NCBI GenBank assembly: GCA_030752605.1
Contig: JASMDX010000042.1
Location: 62,001-126,000, forward strand
Origin: GCA-2731375 sp002731375
GTDB lineage: Bacteria; Pseudomonadota; Alphaproteobacteria; GCA-2731375
Reading direction: 5' to 3'
DNA length: 64,000 nt
Positions 26,899 to 35,083 of the stretch are shown one piece after another (position 1 is the stretch's first letter; each line of letters opens with the position of its first letter). Under the pieces are notes generated by a model. That model was given only the letters and a program-made list of their open reading frames with translations, was not told the DNA's origin and ran no database searches. The translations under genes and the position numbers were made by a program.

Positions 26899-28517
26899 GT
26901 GCCGAACTCCTTGGTACCAGCCACATCCTGGTTGTGGCAGATCGACAGCGAGATCGCGATCACCGTGCGAGTATCGCGGGGATCGATCATGCCGTCATCA
27001 GAGACCCGCGAGGTCGCGAACAAACCTTTCGAGCGTTCCTCAGCCCAGTGTTCCGCGATTCCGGCACGTTTCGCATCGACCTCCTCGTCAAACTCAATAC
27101 CCCGGCGCTCGGCCGCGGCCCGCTGGACAATGGACATCACGCCGGCCATCTGTTTCGGCCCCATCACGGCGATCTTGGCGGTCGGCCAAATATAGGTAAA
27201 ACGGGTGCCATAGGCGCGGCCGCTCATGCCGTAGTTACCAGCGCCGTACGAGGCGCCAACAATGATCGAAATATGCGGCACCGTGGAATTAGCCACCGCG
27301 TTGATCATCTTCGAGCCGTTCTTGGTGATACCGCCCTGTTCGAAATCCGTGCCGACGATATAGCCGGTGATGTTATGCAGAAACAGGATCGGCACGTCGA
27401 TCTGATTACACAGCTGAATGAACTGCGCCGCCTTTTCCGATGGCTCTGACAACAAGGGCCCATTGTTACCGACAATGCCGATGGGATAGCCATGGACGGA
27501 GGCCCAGCCCGTCACCAGGGTCGGGCCATACAGCGGCTTGAACTCCTCGAACCGTGAGCCATCGACGGTGCGTGCGATGACATCGCGAATGTCAAACGGC
27601 ACGCGCAGGTCCTCGTTGACGAGCCCCAGCAGTTCCTCTTGATCGTACAAAGGCTTGTCGATGAGCAAGGTTGGTCCCGGGCCCTTCTTGCGCCAATTGA
27701 GGTGACTGACCACTTCGCGGCAAATGCGGATGCCGTCCAGTTCGTCCTCGGCCAGGTAGTCACCCAGACCAGAGGTCCGCGTATGCATATCGGCCCCGCC
27801 CAGGCTCTCCTCGTCCGCGTCCTCGCCCGTGGCCATCTTGGTGAGGGCGACGCCGCCTAGAAAAACCTTGGACTGGTTCTTGATGAAAATATTGTAATCG
27901 CTCATCCCCGGCTGATAGGCACCGCCGGCGGTGGAAGCGCCAAAGACCACGGAAATGGTCGGGATGCGCAACTTCGACAACTCTGTGATTTCATAAAACA
28001 GCCGGCCCGACTCGGCAAAATGGCCGCCCTCGCGCCGGATGGCCGCTTCCGGATCGTCGTTGCCCTGGCCGCGCAGGTCGGCGCCGGCGGACTCGACGAA
28101 TTGCACATAGGGCAAACGGTTGACCCGTGCGATTTCCAGACCGCGCATTAGTTTCTTGGCATTGAACTGATTGAAGGCGCCGGCACGGACCGATGGATCA
28201 TGGCCCAGGATCAGGCACTCCGTACCCTCAATGACGCCAAGGCCAACGACAAAGCCGGAGCCAACGTTGAAATTGGAGCGCCATGCCGCCAGGGGGCTGA
28301 TCTCCAAGAACGGCGAATCCTGGTCCAGCACCATGGCGATACGTTCGCGGATCGGCATCTTGTCCCGGCTGCGCAGGCGCGCCATGGCCTCCTCGCCGCC
28401 GCCCATGGCGACCTCTTCATGCAATTCATCAAGGACGGCAAGCATCTTCAGCATACCGTCGCGGTTCTCTTTGAATGCCTCGGACCGGGTGTCCAGGGTC
28501 GAGCCTAATACTGGCAT
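26886..28517 (-). CDS. Carboxyltransferase subunit of an acyl-CoA carboxylase (MccB/PccB type)
   Basis: 543 residues. Two crotonase-like halves are visible: the N-terminal half has RDKMPIRERIAMVLDQDSPFLE and GSGFVVGLGVIEG, and the second has GNNGPLLSEPSEKAAQFIQLC and MIVGASYGAGNYGMSGRAY-type residues. It transfers carboxyl from biotin to an acyl-CoA. The long N-terminus and the order (beta then alpha) fit the methylcrotonyl or geranyl-CoA carboxylase branch more than PccB. First in a run with the biotin subunit, downstream of an HMG-CoA-lyase-like gene. Confidence 0.92.
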   Translation of the reverse strand: MPVLGSTLDTRSEAFKENRDGMLKMLAVLDELHEEVAMGGGEEAMARLRSRDKMPIRERIAMVLDQDSPFLEISPLAAWRSNFNVGSGFVVGLGVIEGTECLILGHDPSVRAGAFNQFNAKKLMRGLEIARVNRLPYVQFVESAGADLRGQGNDDPEAAIRREGGHFAESGRLFYEITELSKLRIPTISVVFGASTAGGAYQPGMSDYNIFIKNQSKVFLGGVALTKMATGEDADEESLGGADMHTRTSGLGDYLAEDELDGIRICREVVSHLNWRKKGPGPTLLIDKPLYDQEELLGLVNEDLRVPFDIRDVIARTVDGSRFEEFKPLYGPTLVTGWASVHGYPIGIVGNNGPLLSEPSEKAAQFIQLCNQIDVPILFLHNITGYIVGTDFEQGGITKNGSKMINAVANSTVPHISIIVGASYGAGNYGMSGRAYGTRFTYIWPTAKIAVMGPKQMAGVMSIVQRAAAERRGIEFDEEVDAKRAGIAEHWAEERSKGLFATSRVSDDGMIDPRDTRTVIAISLSICHNQDVAGTKEFGTWRM

Positions 28518-28556
28518 TGGATTACTCCGAAACTACTAGGATTTAGCGGCTTAGAT

Positions 28557-29639
28557 CTAGCGACTTAGGGCGTCGCCCTCTTTCCACGGCGACAACTGAC
28601 CGTCATAAACCGACGGTCCCTTGCGAAAATGGGCCGCTTCCTCCAACGTTTCCACGAACGGCATGTTGGCGGAATAGAGCCGCTCACCGCGTGGCAGGGC
28701 GCCAGCCTTGGAAACATGGCCCCACAGGGAATGGCCGACAACTTCCTCCGCCACAGCGGCGGCCTCGATCAACTTCTCCAGGTTATAGCCGGTCTCAATG
28801 CCGAGTTCGTGGCATAGATTGACGAAATCCTCTGTCGGCACATGACCGGCGGCGCGGCCATTGCCGCAATAGGGGCAGCCGCCCATGCCGCCGATGGAGG
28901 TATCGAATTCCGTCACGCCCAGCCTTAGCGCTTCGTAATAGCTGGCCAGGGTCACGCCACGGCTGTCATGCAGATGCATATGAAAATCAGTAATTTCCGG
29001 GTAACGCTCCTTGATCGCCACCAGGGTCTCGCGCACCGTGTGGGGCATGTTCCAGCCCATGGCATCCAGGAACGAACATTTGTTTACCTTGATGCCGACG
29101 GCATGCCATTTGCCCATCAATAGATCCAGCAGCTCCATCCGCTGAGCCAGGGAAAACGACCCTTCGAAGTTGGAGCCGAAGGGATTGCCCAGGCCCACAC
29201 CGCCGTATTCAGCGCCGGCCTCGCGCGCGGCCTTGATGGCAGCGTCCACACCGGCGATCTGCTCGGCCTGGGTGCGGTTGTAGTTGCGCCGCGCGAAGGT
29301 GTCGCAGAGTTCAACATTGGTACGGAATTTCTTCCCGCGCACATCGATTTTTGGATAGTAGCTGTCGGCGCGGTCAAAGCCGCGTTTATTGAACACGGCG
29401 GCTGTGTACTTGATACCCGGTTTCGGCACGAAGCGTTCCGCTATCTCGTCGATACAGGCCATGGACGGCGTCCATTTCGGATGCGCGAAGGAACCGATCG
29501 AGATGACCTTGGCCCCAGTCTCGCCCAGCGCTTCCAGCAGCCGAAGCTTTTCATCCACCGATATATCAGCGCTTTCGATCTGCAAGCCTTCGCGCATGGT
29601 ATCGTCGGTAATTGTTACGGATTTGGGCAGCAAGCTCAT
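28557..29639 (-). CDS. HMG-CoA lyase-like TIM-barrel enzyme
   Basis: 360 residues. The DRE-TIM metallolyase motif appears as TITDDTMREGLQ near the N-terminus. Metal-binding HLHDSRG is at about residue 220, and the family's flexible catalytic loop is GGMGGCPYCGNGRAAG with the expected Cys. HMG-CoA lyase splits hydroxymethylglutaryl-CoA to acetyl-CoA and acetoacetate, the step after methylcrotonyl-CoA carboxylase in leucine breakdown, and the carboxylase genes follow directly. It is longer than classical HMG-CoA lyase (about 300), so a related citramalyl-type lyase is possible. Confidence 0.82.
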   Translation of the reverse strand: MSLLPKSVTITDDTMREGLQIESADISVDEKLRLLEALGETGAKVISIGSFAHPKWTPSMACIDEIAERFVPKPGIKYTAAVFNKRGFDRADSYYPKIDVRGKKFRTNVELCDTFARRNYNRTQAEQIAGVDAAIKAAREAGAEYGGVGLGNPFGSNFEGSFSLAQRMELLDLLMGKWHAVGIKVNKCSFLDAMGWNMPHTVRETLVAIKERYPEITDFHMHLHDSRGVTLASYYEALRLGVTEFDTSIGGMGGCPYCGNGRAAGHVPTEDFVNLCHELGIETGYNLEKLIEAAAVAEEVVGHSLWGHVSKAGALPRGERLYSANMPFVETLEEAAHFRKGPSVYDGQLSPWKEGDALSR

Positions 29640-29729
29640 GTCGTATCCTTCTCTCTAATCCAGCGGCGCAAGTTATCAGGGCTGCCCCACCGAGTCGAAC
29701 CAGTCCATTGTCGCGGCTGCCCAGCGGCC

Positions 29730-30511
29730 CTACTCGTCAATGTGGCGGTAACCGAAAGCATCGCCTCGGCTGATGATGTGCCCCATAGTGGGTGAGGCGA
29801 AATGCGCCGGCGCGATCAGGGTGTCGGTATCAGCATGACGTTCGATAAAGGCGCGCCGGATCGCGGTCGACATGGCCCGGTCTTCGCAAGCGCGGCTTGA
29901 CCATTCCGGGCGCAACAGTTGTAGCGGATGATGCATGACATCGCCGCACATCACCGCGTTATGACCTTGTGATTGCAAGTTCAGGACCACATTGCCGGCG
30001 GTATGCCCTGGCGCCGGCTCGAACCACATGCCGTCATCGATCTGATGATCCATATCGACCAGCACCGCCTGCCCCGCCTCCATCACCGGAAGCACGCTGT
30101 CGTAATAAACATTGGGCACCGGTCCCTCGGTGCCGTCCAGATGGCGCCGCTCCCAGAATTCATACTCCTTGCGGGCAAAAATGTATTTGGCTTTGGGGAA
30201 CGTGGGCACCCAGCGGCCAGATCGGCCAGATATGGCAGATTCAGATGATCAAACATGGGTCGGCCCGGACGCGGTTTGTCATTACCGACGCAGGTATCGA
30301 CCAGGATGGTGTGGCGCGGGGTATGCAGAATATAGGATTGGATGTTCAACATGATCTTGTCGGTTTCGGGCTCGATATAGCGCGGATACAGCCAATCTCG
30401 GTTGGCCTCAATCACCGCCTGCTCAGCATCAGGAATAAAGTCCCGTACGGGCAGGAACGGACCTTCGCTCTCGATAACACGACTGATTTCAAACTGACCA
30501 ATATTCAACAT
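29730..30511 (-). pseudogene. MBL-fold hydrolase with a deletion removing the HxHxDH zinc motif
   Basis: The 5' part (from ATG 30511) reads MLNIGQFEISRVIESEGPFL through ILVDTCVGNDKPRPGRPMF and LPYLADLAA. The 3' part, in another frame, resumes at WVPTFPKAKYIFARKEYEFW and continues through PGHTAGNVVL and CGDVMHHPLQL to 29730. Relatives have about 30 residues between these parts, including the THLHVDH-type zinc ligands, all missing here. The join near 30210-30220 contains GGCCGC, consistent with a short-repeat deletion. The product cannot bind its metals, so it is dead. It follows no clear operon but neighbours the HMG-CoA-lyase-like gene. Confidence 0.8.
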
Positions 30512-30582
30512 CTGAACCTACTGCCTCTCAAAGCCTGCTATCATGGGCCGGCCACTCGGGTAATTTGGAGCCTACAGGATAA

Positions 30583-31404
30583 ATGAACAAATCAGCATGG
30601 GGAATTTGGAGTCTTGCTCTTCTCTCCGTTTTTATTTGCAGCGCTACCCCAGCGCTGTCCCAGGCGCTACGCCCAGCGCGCAGCGTCTATGATCTAAAAT
30701 TGAACCAAGACCGGGACACTGGCGGCATTGAAGCCGCCAGCGGACGCCTGGTCGTGGAACTGGTCGAAGACTGCAGCGGCTATATCCTGAATCAGGGCTT
30801 CATCACCCACATCACCAGTAGCGAAGCACAAGAGATGTTCGGAAATATGCAGGCCTCGGTCTGGGAAAGCCGCGATGGCCGCAGCATGCGTTTCACCGTG
30901 GTGAACACGATCAATGGCGCCACTGCCGAACGGGAACAGGGCCGGGGCAATCTGCATCAGGGTGGAGCTGGCAATGGCTCGGGCCTGGGCGTCTGGAAAT
31001 TGCCGGTGCCACGGAAACTGGCCTTGCCCAAGGGCACGCTGTTTCCTATTTCATACAATCGCGCGGTACTGAGGGCGGTACTGGCCGGCCGCCGAAGCTT
31101 TGAAACGACCCTGTTCGATGGCACCAACGCAGCTGGCTTTTATCATGCGTCTGCATTCATCGGCGATAAATGGAGCCAGGAGCGCGGCAAACGCGGCAAG
31201 CTTCTGGCCAGGGATCTACCCAGCTGGCCGGTGCGCCTGGCCTATTACCACCAAGGCAGCCAGATCGGCACACCCCAATTTGAAGTCGGCTTTACCTTGT
31301 ATGGCGACGGCGTGGTCGATGAGCTGAAGCTGGATTATCCCGATTTTGGTTTGATCGGACACTTGATGGAGTTGGAATACCTCGACCGCCCAGACTGCGG
31401 CTGA
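30583..31404 (+). CDS. eipB: EipB/DUF1849 periplasmic envelope-integrity protein
   Basis: 273 residues. A signal peptide (WSLALLSVFICSATPALSQA) is followed by the family start RSVYDLKLNQDRDTGGIEAASGRLVVEL. Two Cys (in VEDCSGY and in the C-terminal RPDCG) correspond to the conserved disulfide of EipB. In Brucella the protein forms a beta-spiral in the periplasm and supports cell-envelope integrity. The assignment rests on these landmarks. It is divergent from the broken MBL gene and convergent with dinB. Confidence 0.85.
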   Translation: MNKSAWGIWSLALLSVFICSATPALSQALRPARSVYDLKLNQDRDTGGIEAASGRLVVELVEDCSGYILNQGFITHITSSEAQEMFGNMQASVWESRDGRSMRFTVVNTINGATAEREQGRGNLHQGGAGNGSGLGVWKLPVPRKLALPKGTLFPISYNRAVLRAVLAGRRSFETTLFDGTNAAGFYHASAFIGDKWSQERGKRGKLLARDLPSWPVRLAYYHQGSQIGTPQFEVGFTLYGDGVVDELKLDYPDFGLIGHLMELEYLDRPDCG

Positions 31405-31408
31405 AGTA

Positions 31409-32668
31409 TCAGCGCAAGCCACGGCCCTTGCCGATGGCCTCCGTGCCGAAACGTTCACGCACCTTGTCTAGGGCGCGTTCCGCATCGGCCCGGCGCCCGC
31501 CGCATGGATCAGCCAGGGAAAGCGGGTCCGCCTCGGCACCATCGACCAGACCGCTTAAACCAACGCCCAGCAGACGATACGCCGTGCCATTAATTTCCTT
31601 GGCCAATAGCTCGGCCGCATGGTGATAGATGGTATCGGCCAATTGCGTCGGATCAGGCAGGCGGCGGCTGCGCGTCAAAATACGGAAATCGGCGCGGCGC
31701 AACTTCAAGACCACGGTGTTGCCGGCCAGCTCGGCGTTTTTGATGCGCCGGGCGACACGGTCCGCCTGGCGCCAGAGGATCTTCTTCAAGGCTTCGCCAT
31801 CGGCGATATCGTCGTGGAAGGTGGTTTCCGATGAAATGCTTTTAGTAGGCCGGTTGGCGCTGACCCGGCGCGGATCCTCGCCACGCACGAATTGCGCCAT
31901 GCGCTGCCCCATGGCGCCATAACGGGCCAGTAGTTCGTTCTCCTCTATAGCCTGCAATTGCGCCACCATTGTAATGCCTTCCTTGGCCAGGCGCCGTTGC
32001 AGGGCCTTGCCCGCGCCCCAGATGATTGACACCGGCTGTGCGGTGAGGAATTCCACCGCCTCGTCCCGGCCGATCACCGCAAAACCCTTGGGCTTGTCCA
32101 AGTCGGATGCGACTTTGGCCAGGGACTTGTTATAGGATAATCCAATGGAGGCGGTGACGCCAACCTCGGCGGCGATGCGTTTGACGATCGCCGCCGCCGT
32201 AGCGGCGGGCGCCTGGCCATGCAGCCGATCCGTCCCGGTCAGATCGAGGAATGCCTCGTCCAGGGACAACGGCTCCACCAAAGGGGTGTAGTCCTTCATG
32301 ATGGCGCGGATTTGATGGCCGGCGACAGTGTATTTCGCCATATCGGGCTTGATCACCACGGCCTGGGGACAGGCCTTGCGGGCCTTGAACATGGGCATGG
32401 CGGAGCGTACACCAAAGGTTCGCGCGATGTAGCAAGCCGCCGAGACAACGCCGCGATGACCACCGCCGACAATTACCGGCTTGTCGGCCAGGGAAGGATC
32501 ATCGCGCTTTTCGACACTGGCATAAAACGAATCGCAATCGAGATGTGCGATGCCTAAATTCAACAATTCGTCATGGCGAACCAGGCGCGGTGAGCCGCAA
32601 CTGGAACAGCGCTCTGGTGTCTCGTCTTTGGACACAATCATCAAACAGTCGCGGCACAGGGCGGCCAT
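31409..32668 (-). CDS. dinB: DNA polymerase IV (Y-family) with N-terminal zinc ribbon
   Basis: 419 residues. Residues 1-35 hold two CxxC pairs (LCRDC and CSSCG), then the Y-family palm begins with IAHLDCDSFYASVEKRDDP. Catalytic SLDEAFLDLTG and RSAMPMFKARKACP are intact, followed by the helix-hairpin-helix and little-finger domains (STETTFHDDI-like SISSETTFHDD). It performs error-prone bypass of damaged DNA. A start at 32668 lies 2 bases after the ROK gene's stop. The zinc ribbon is also known in other alphaproteobacterial Pol IV proteins. Last gene of a four-gene run. Confidence 0.93.
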   Translation of the reverse strand: MAALCRDCLMIVSKDETPERCSSCGSPRLVRHDELLNLGIAHLDCDSFYASVEKRDDPSLADKPVIVGGGHRGVVSAACYIARTFGVRSAMPMFKARKACPQAVVIKPDMAKYTVAGHQIRAIMKDYTPLVEPLSLDEAFLDLTGTDRLHGQAPAATAAAIVKRIAAEVGVTASIGLSYNKSLAKVASDLDKPKGFAVIGRDEAVEFLTAQPVSIIWGAGKALQRRLAKEGITMVAQLQAIEENELLARYGAMGQRMAQFVRGEDPRRVSANRPTKSISSETTFHDDIADGEALKKILWRQADRVARRIKNAELAGNTVVLKLRRADFRILTRSRRLPDPTQLADTIYHHAAELLAKEINGTAYRLLGVGLSGLVDGAEADPLSLADPCGGRRADAERALDKVRERFGTEAIGKGRGLR

Positions 32669-32670
32669 GG

Positions 32671-33591
32671 CTAGTCCGTCCCGCCCAATGTCCGGGCGGG
32701 CGGCCACAGCCAGGCAGCCCCGCGCACGCCAGAGCTATCGCCATGCACGGCCTGAACCAGTTTGGTCGAAAGTTGATCAGAGAAGGCGAATTCTCTCCAC
32801 AGCCGGGGTACGTTGCCGTACAGCCGCTTGATATTCGAGACCCCGCCGCCCAGCACAATCACCTCCGGATCCAGGATCGAGATCACCATGGCCAGGGATT
32901 TCGCCATGCGGCGCTCGTATCGCGCCATGCAGGCTTCTGCCACATCATCGCCCTGGGCGGCCAATTCAGCAATTTCATGCGCTTGCAGAAAACGGCCCGC
33001 CGCGCCTTCATAGCTCCGGCTTAGACCGGGTCCCGAAAGAAACGTCTCGATACAGCCACGGCGGCCACAATAACAGGCCGGGCCGGGCCGCTCATCATCG
33101 TCAGGCCAGGGCAGCGGCACATGGCCCCATTCCCCCGCGATCAGATTGGGCCCTTCATGCAGACGCCCACCGACGACGATACCGGCGCCGGTACCCGTAC
33201 CGACAATGACACCAAAGACGCTACCCGCTCCCCTGGCGGCACCGTCACTGGCTTCGGAAAGAGCGAAACAATTGGCATCGTTGGCCAGACGCACTGGCCT
33301 GCCGAGTATGGCTTTAAGATCCTTGTCAAACGGCCTACCGATCAGACAAGTGCTGTTGGCATTCTTGATCAGTCCGGTGGCAGGCGAGACCGCACCTGGG
33401 ATGGCCACGCCAACAGGCACGCCAGGCGGCTGCCCATGCGTCACCGCCGCCAGCAGATCCCGTATGGCGGCAACGATGCTGTCATAGTCGCCTTGCGGCG
33501 TCGGCACCCGGCGGCGTTGCAGCTCGGCCCCATCATCCGCCAGCACCAAGGCTTCGATCTTGGTTCCTCCCAGATCAACACCGAGGCGCAT
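32671..33591 (-). CDS. ROK-family sugar kinase
   Basis: 306 residues. The ATP-binding start MRLGVDLGGTKIEALVL, the catalytic region VGVAIPGAVSPATG and RLANDANCFALSEA, the VGTGTGAGIVVGGRLHEG loop and the zinc motif CYCGRRGCIETFLSGPG are all present. ROK kinases phosphorylate fructose, glucose, N-acetylglucosamine or N-acetylmannosamine. There is no DNA-binding domain, so it is a kinase rather than a repressor. It sits between the HAD gene (3 bases) and dinB (2 bases). Confidence 0.9.
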   Translation of the reverse strand: MRLGVDLGGTKIEALVLADDGAELQRRRVPTPQGDYDSIVAAIRDLLAAVTHGQPPGVPVGVAIPGAVSPATGLIKNANSTCLIGRPFDKDLKAILGRPVRLANDANCFALSEASDGAARGAGSVFGVIVGTGTGAGIVVGGRLHEGPNLIAGEWGHVPLPWPDDDERPGPACYCGRRGCIETFLSGPGLSRSYEGAAGRFLQAHEIAELAAQGDDVAEACMARYERRMAKSLAMVISILDPEVIVLGGGVSNIKRLYGNVPRLWREFAFSDQLSTKLVQAVHGDSSGVRGAAWLWPPARTLGGTD

Positions 33592-33594
33592 GGG

Positions 33595-34269
33595 TCAAAA
33601 TCCCTGCTCGCTCAACCGCCCCTCGATAAAGCTGCGAACGCTGGGCCAGTCATCGATGCGCACATCCGCATCTTCCGCCTGACCAAGCAGGCTGCGCAGC
33701 CGGTGATCAGCAATGAAATGCAGCCGGGTCACCGTCTCCGCCTTGCGCGCGACGGAAGAAATATTGTGCGGAATATCATCAAGGAAAAAGATCGGGGCCT
33801 CGTGCCGCTCCGCCAGATAGGCCATGGCACTGCCCTTGCGGCCGATATTCGCCACCAGGGGATAATCCATGCCGTTCTTGACCAGAGCCCGGCGACGGGC
33901 CGGGATTTGATCCAGGGGTACATTCGAGAGAACCAGGATCTGCGCCCGCTCGGACAGGGCTGACAGAGCCTCTGCCGCGCCGTCCACCGGCTCGATCTGT
34001 TCCGTACGCTCGGAGAAGAAATCGCCAATCAATGATTTTACCATTTCGGCCGACACCGGCTGCCGAGTCGCGGAATCACGGATGTTTCCACTCAAGGCAA
34101 ATGATTGCAAATCCATGAAATGGCCATTATCGAGCAGGAAGCCTTCCAAACTGCGCACGAAGGCGAAAATCACCTCGTCCGCATCACTAACGATAAGAGG
34201 CCGTCCCGGCGCCAGACGCAAGGCTTCCAGCTGGCTTAAAACTTCATCGTGCAAACGATCGCTTTCCAC
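33595..34269 (-). CDS. HAD-superfamily hydrolase
   Basis: 224 residues. HAD motif I is IVSDADEVIFAF (nucleophile Asp plus acid Asp two residues on), motif II LVLSNVPLD, motif III with Lys in ANIGRKGSAMAYLAE, and motif IV IFFLDDIPHN. It is a probable phosphatase; the substrate is unknown. The GTG at 34269 has GGAG upstream and directly follows the DUF3572 stop, so the longer frame to 34491, which would overlap that gene, is rejected. Confidence 0.82.
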   Translation of the reverse strand: MESDRLHDEVLSQLEALRLAPGRPLIVSDADEVIFAFVRSLEGFLLDNGHFMDLQSFALSGNIRDSATRQPVSAEMVKSLIGDFFSERTEQIEPVDGAAEALSALSERAQILVLSNVPLDQIPARRRALVKNGMDYPLVANIGRKGSAMAYLAERHEAPIFFLDDIPHNISSVARKAETVTRLHFIADHRLRSLLGQAEDADVRIDDWPSVRSFIEGRLSEQGF

Positions 34270-34270
34270 C

Positions 34271-34549
34271 TTAACTCCACTCCTCGTATTGACCGCTGGC
34301 GAGGCAACGCCGCGCGCACGCTGGTTCTTCCACCGCGATCTCCATTGCCTCACACATTTCCAGAAGTTGGACCTCATTGCCAAGAAAGAAATCCAATATC
34401 CCCGCCAGCATAGCCGGATCATCGGCGCGCTGGCGTATATCCATCGCGTCACTGCCGCTAAGATCCATGAACCTTTGCAACACGTCTTCATCGCGGACCA
34501 GATAGGCCAACGCCCGCAACGCTACGATTTTCGCCTGCTCTTCATTCAT
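34271..34549 (-). CDS. DUF3572 family protein
   Basis: 92 residues. The sequence MNEEQAKIVALRALAYL, followed by FMDLSGSDAMDIRQRADDP and LLEMCEAMEI, matches the DUF3572 family, small helical proteins found in alphaproteobacteria with no known function. The start at 34549 has AGGATA upstream. It heads the DUF3572-HAD-ROK-dinB run and is divergent from divK across about 146 bases. Confidence 0.8.
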   Translation of the reverse strand: MNEEQAKIVALRALAYLVRDEDVLQRFMDLSGSDAMDIRQRADDPAMLAGILDFFLGNEVQLLEMCEAMEIAVEEPACARRCLASGQYEEWS

Positions 34550-34695
34550 GATAATATCCTGAATTAGGCATCGACCAGACACAGATTTTAATGCTTTGTT
34601 AAACATGTTCTGTGCTGGCTATACCAAATATTAACTCTCGTACTGGATAATTCCACAAAACAGGCTCAAACGGGCACCCCAAGGGCTTGGTTACA

Positions 34696-35062
34696 ATGTC
34701 AAAAACAGTACTCATTGTCGAAGACAACGATCTAAACATGAAGCTCTTTCATGACCTCCTCGATGCGCACGGTTACGACACCTTGCAAACAAAGGACGGC
34801 ATGGAAGCATTGGAAATCGCACGGGAAAAGCAACCCGACCTGATCCTAATGGATATTCAGCTGCCGAAGGTTTCCGGTCTAGAGGTCACCAAATGGATCA
34901 AGGAAGATGATGAATTGAGGTCCATTCCAGTGGTCGCCATCACGGCCTTTGCCATGAAGGGCAATGTGGAAAAAAATTCATGTCGGCGGTTGTGAGGCGT
35001 ATATCACCAAGCCAATTTAGATGCAGCTGTTTTTGGACACCGTCAAACGGTTTCTCGAGTAG
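34696..35062 (+). pseudogene. divK: DivK-like single-domain response regulator, frameshift plus TAG
   Basis: The first 90 residues are a good receiver domain: VLIVEDNDLNMKLFHDLL, phospho-Asp in LILMDIQLP, Thr/Ser switch in VVAITAFAMKG. A seven-A run (34970-34976) then breaks the frame. With one base fewer, it reads EKIHVGGCEAYITKPI, then an in-frame TAG (35018-35020), then MQLFLDTVKRFLE to a TAG at 35062. The invariant Lys (TKP) is therefore out of reach in the real frame. DivK controls polarity and CtrA phosphorylation in Caulobacter and is normally paired with PleD, as here. A second copy elsewhere is possible. Confidence 0.75.
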
Positions 35063-35083
35063 AGTTGGGAGTTAGCTCGGAAA

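Noticed and set aside
34966..34980. Programmed frameshifting at the seven-A run in divK
   Set aside because: The frame change needed is +1, and the restored frame still meets a TAG at 35018, so frameshifting alone cannot rescue it.
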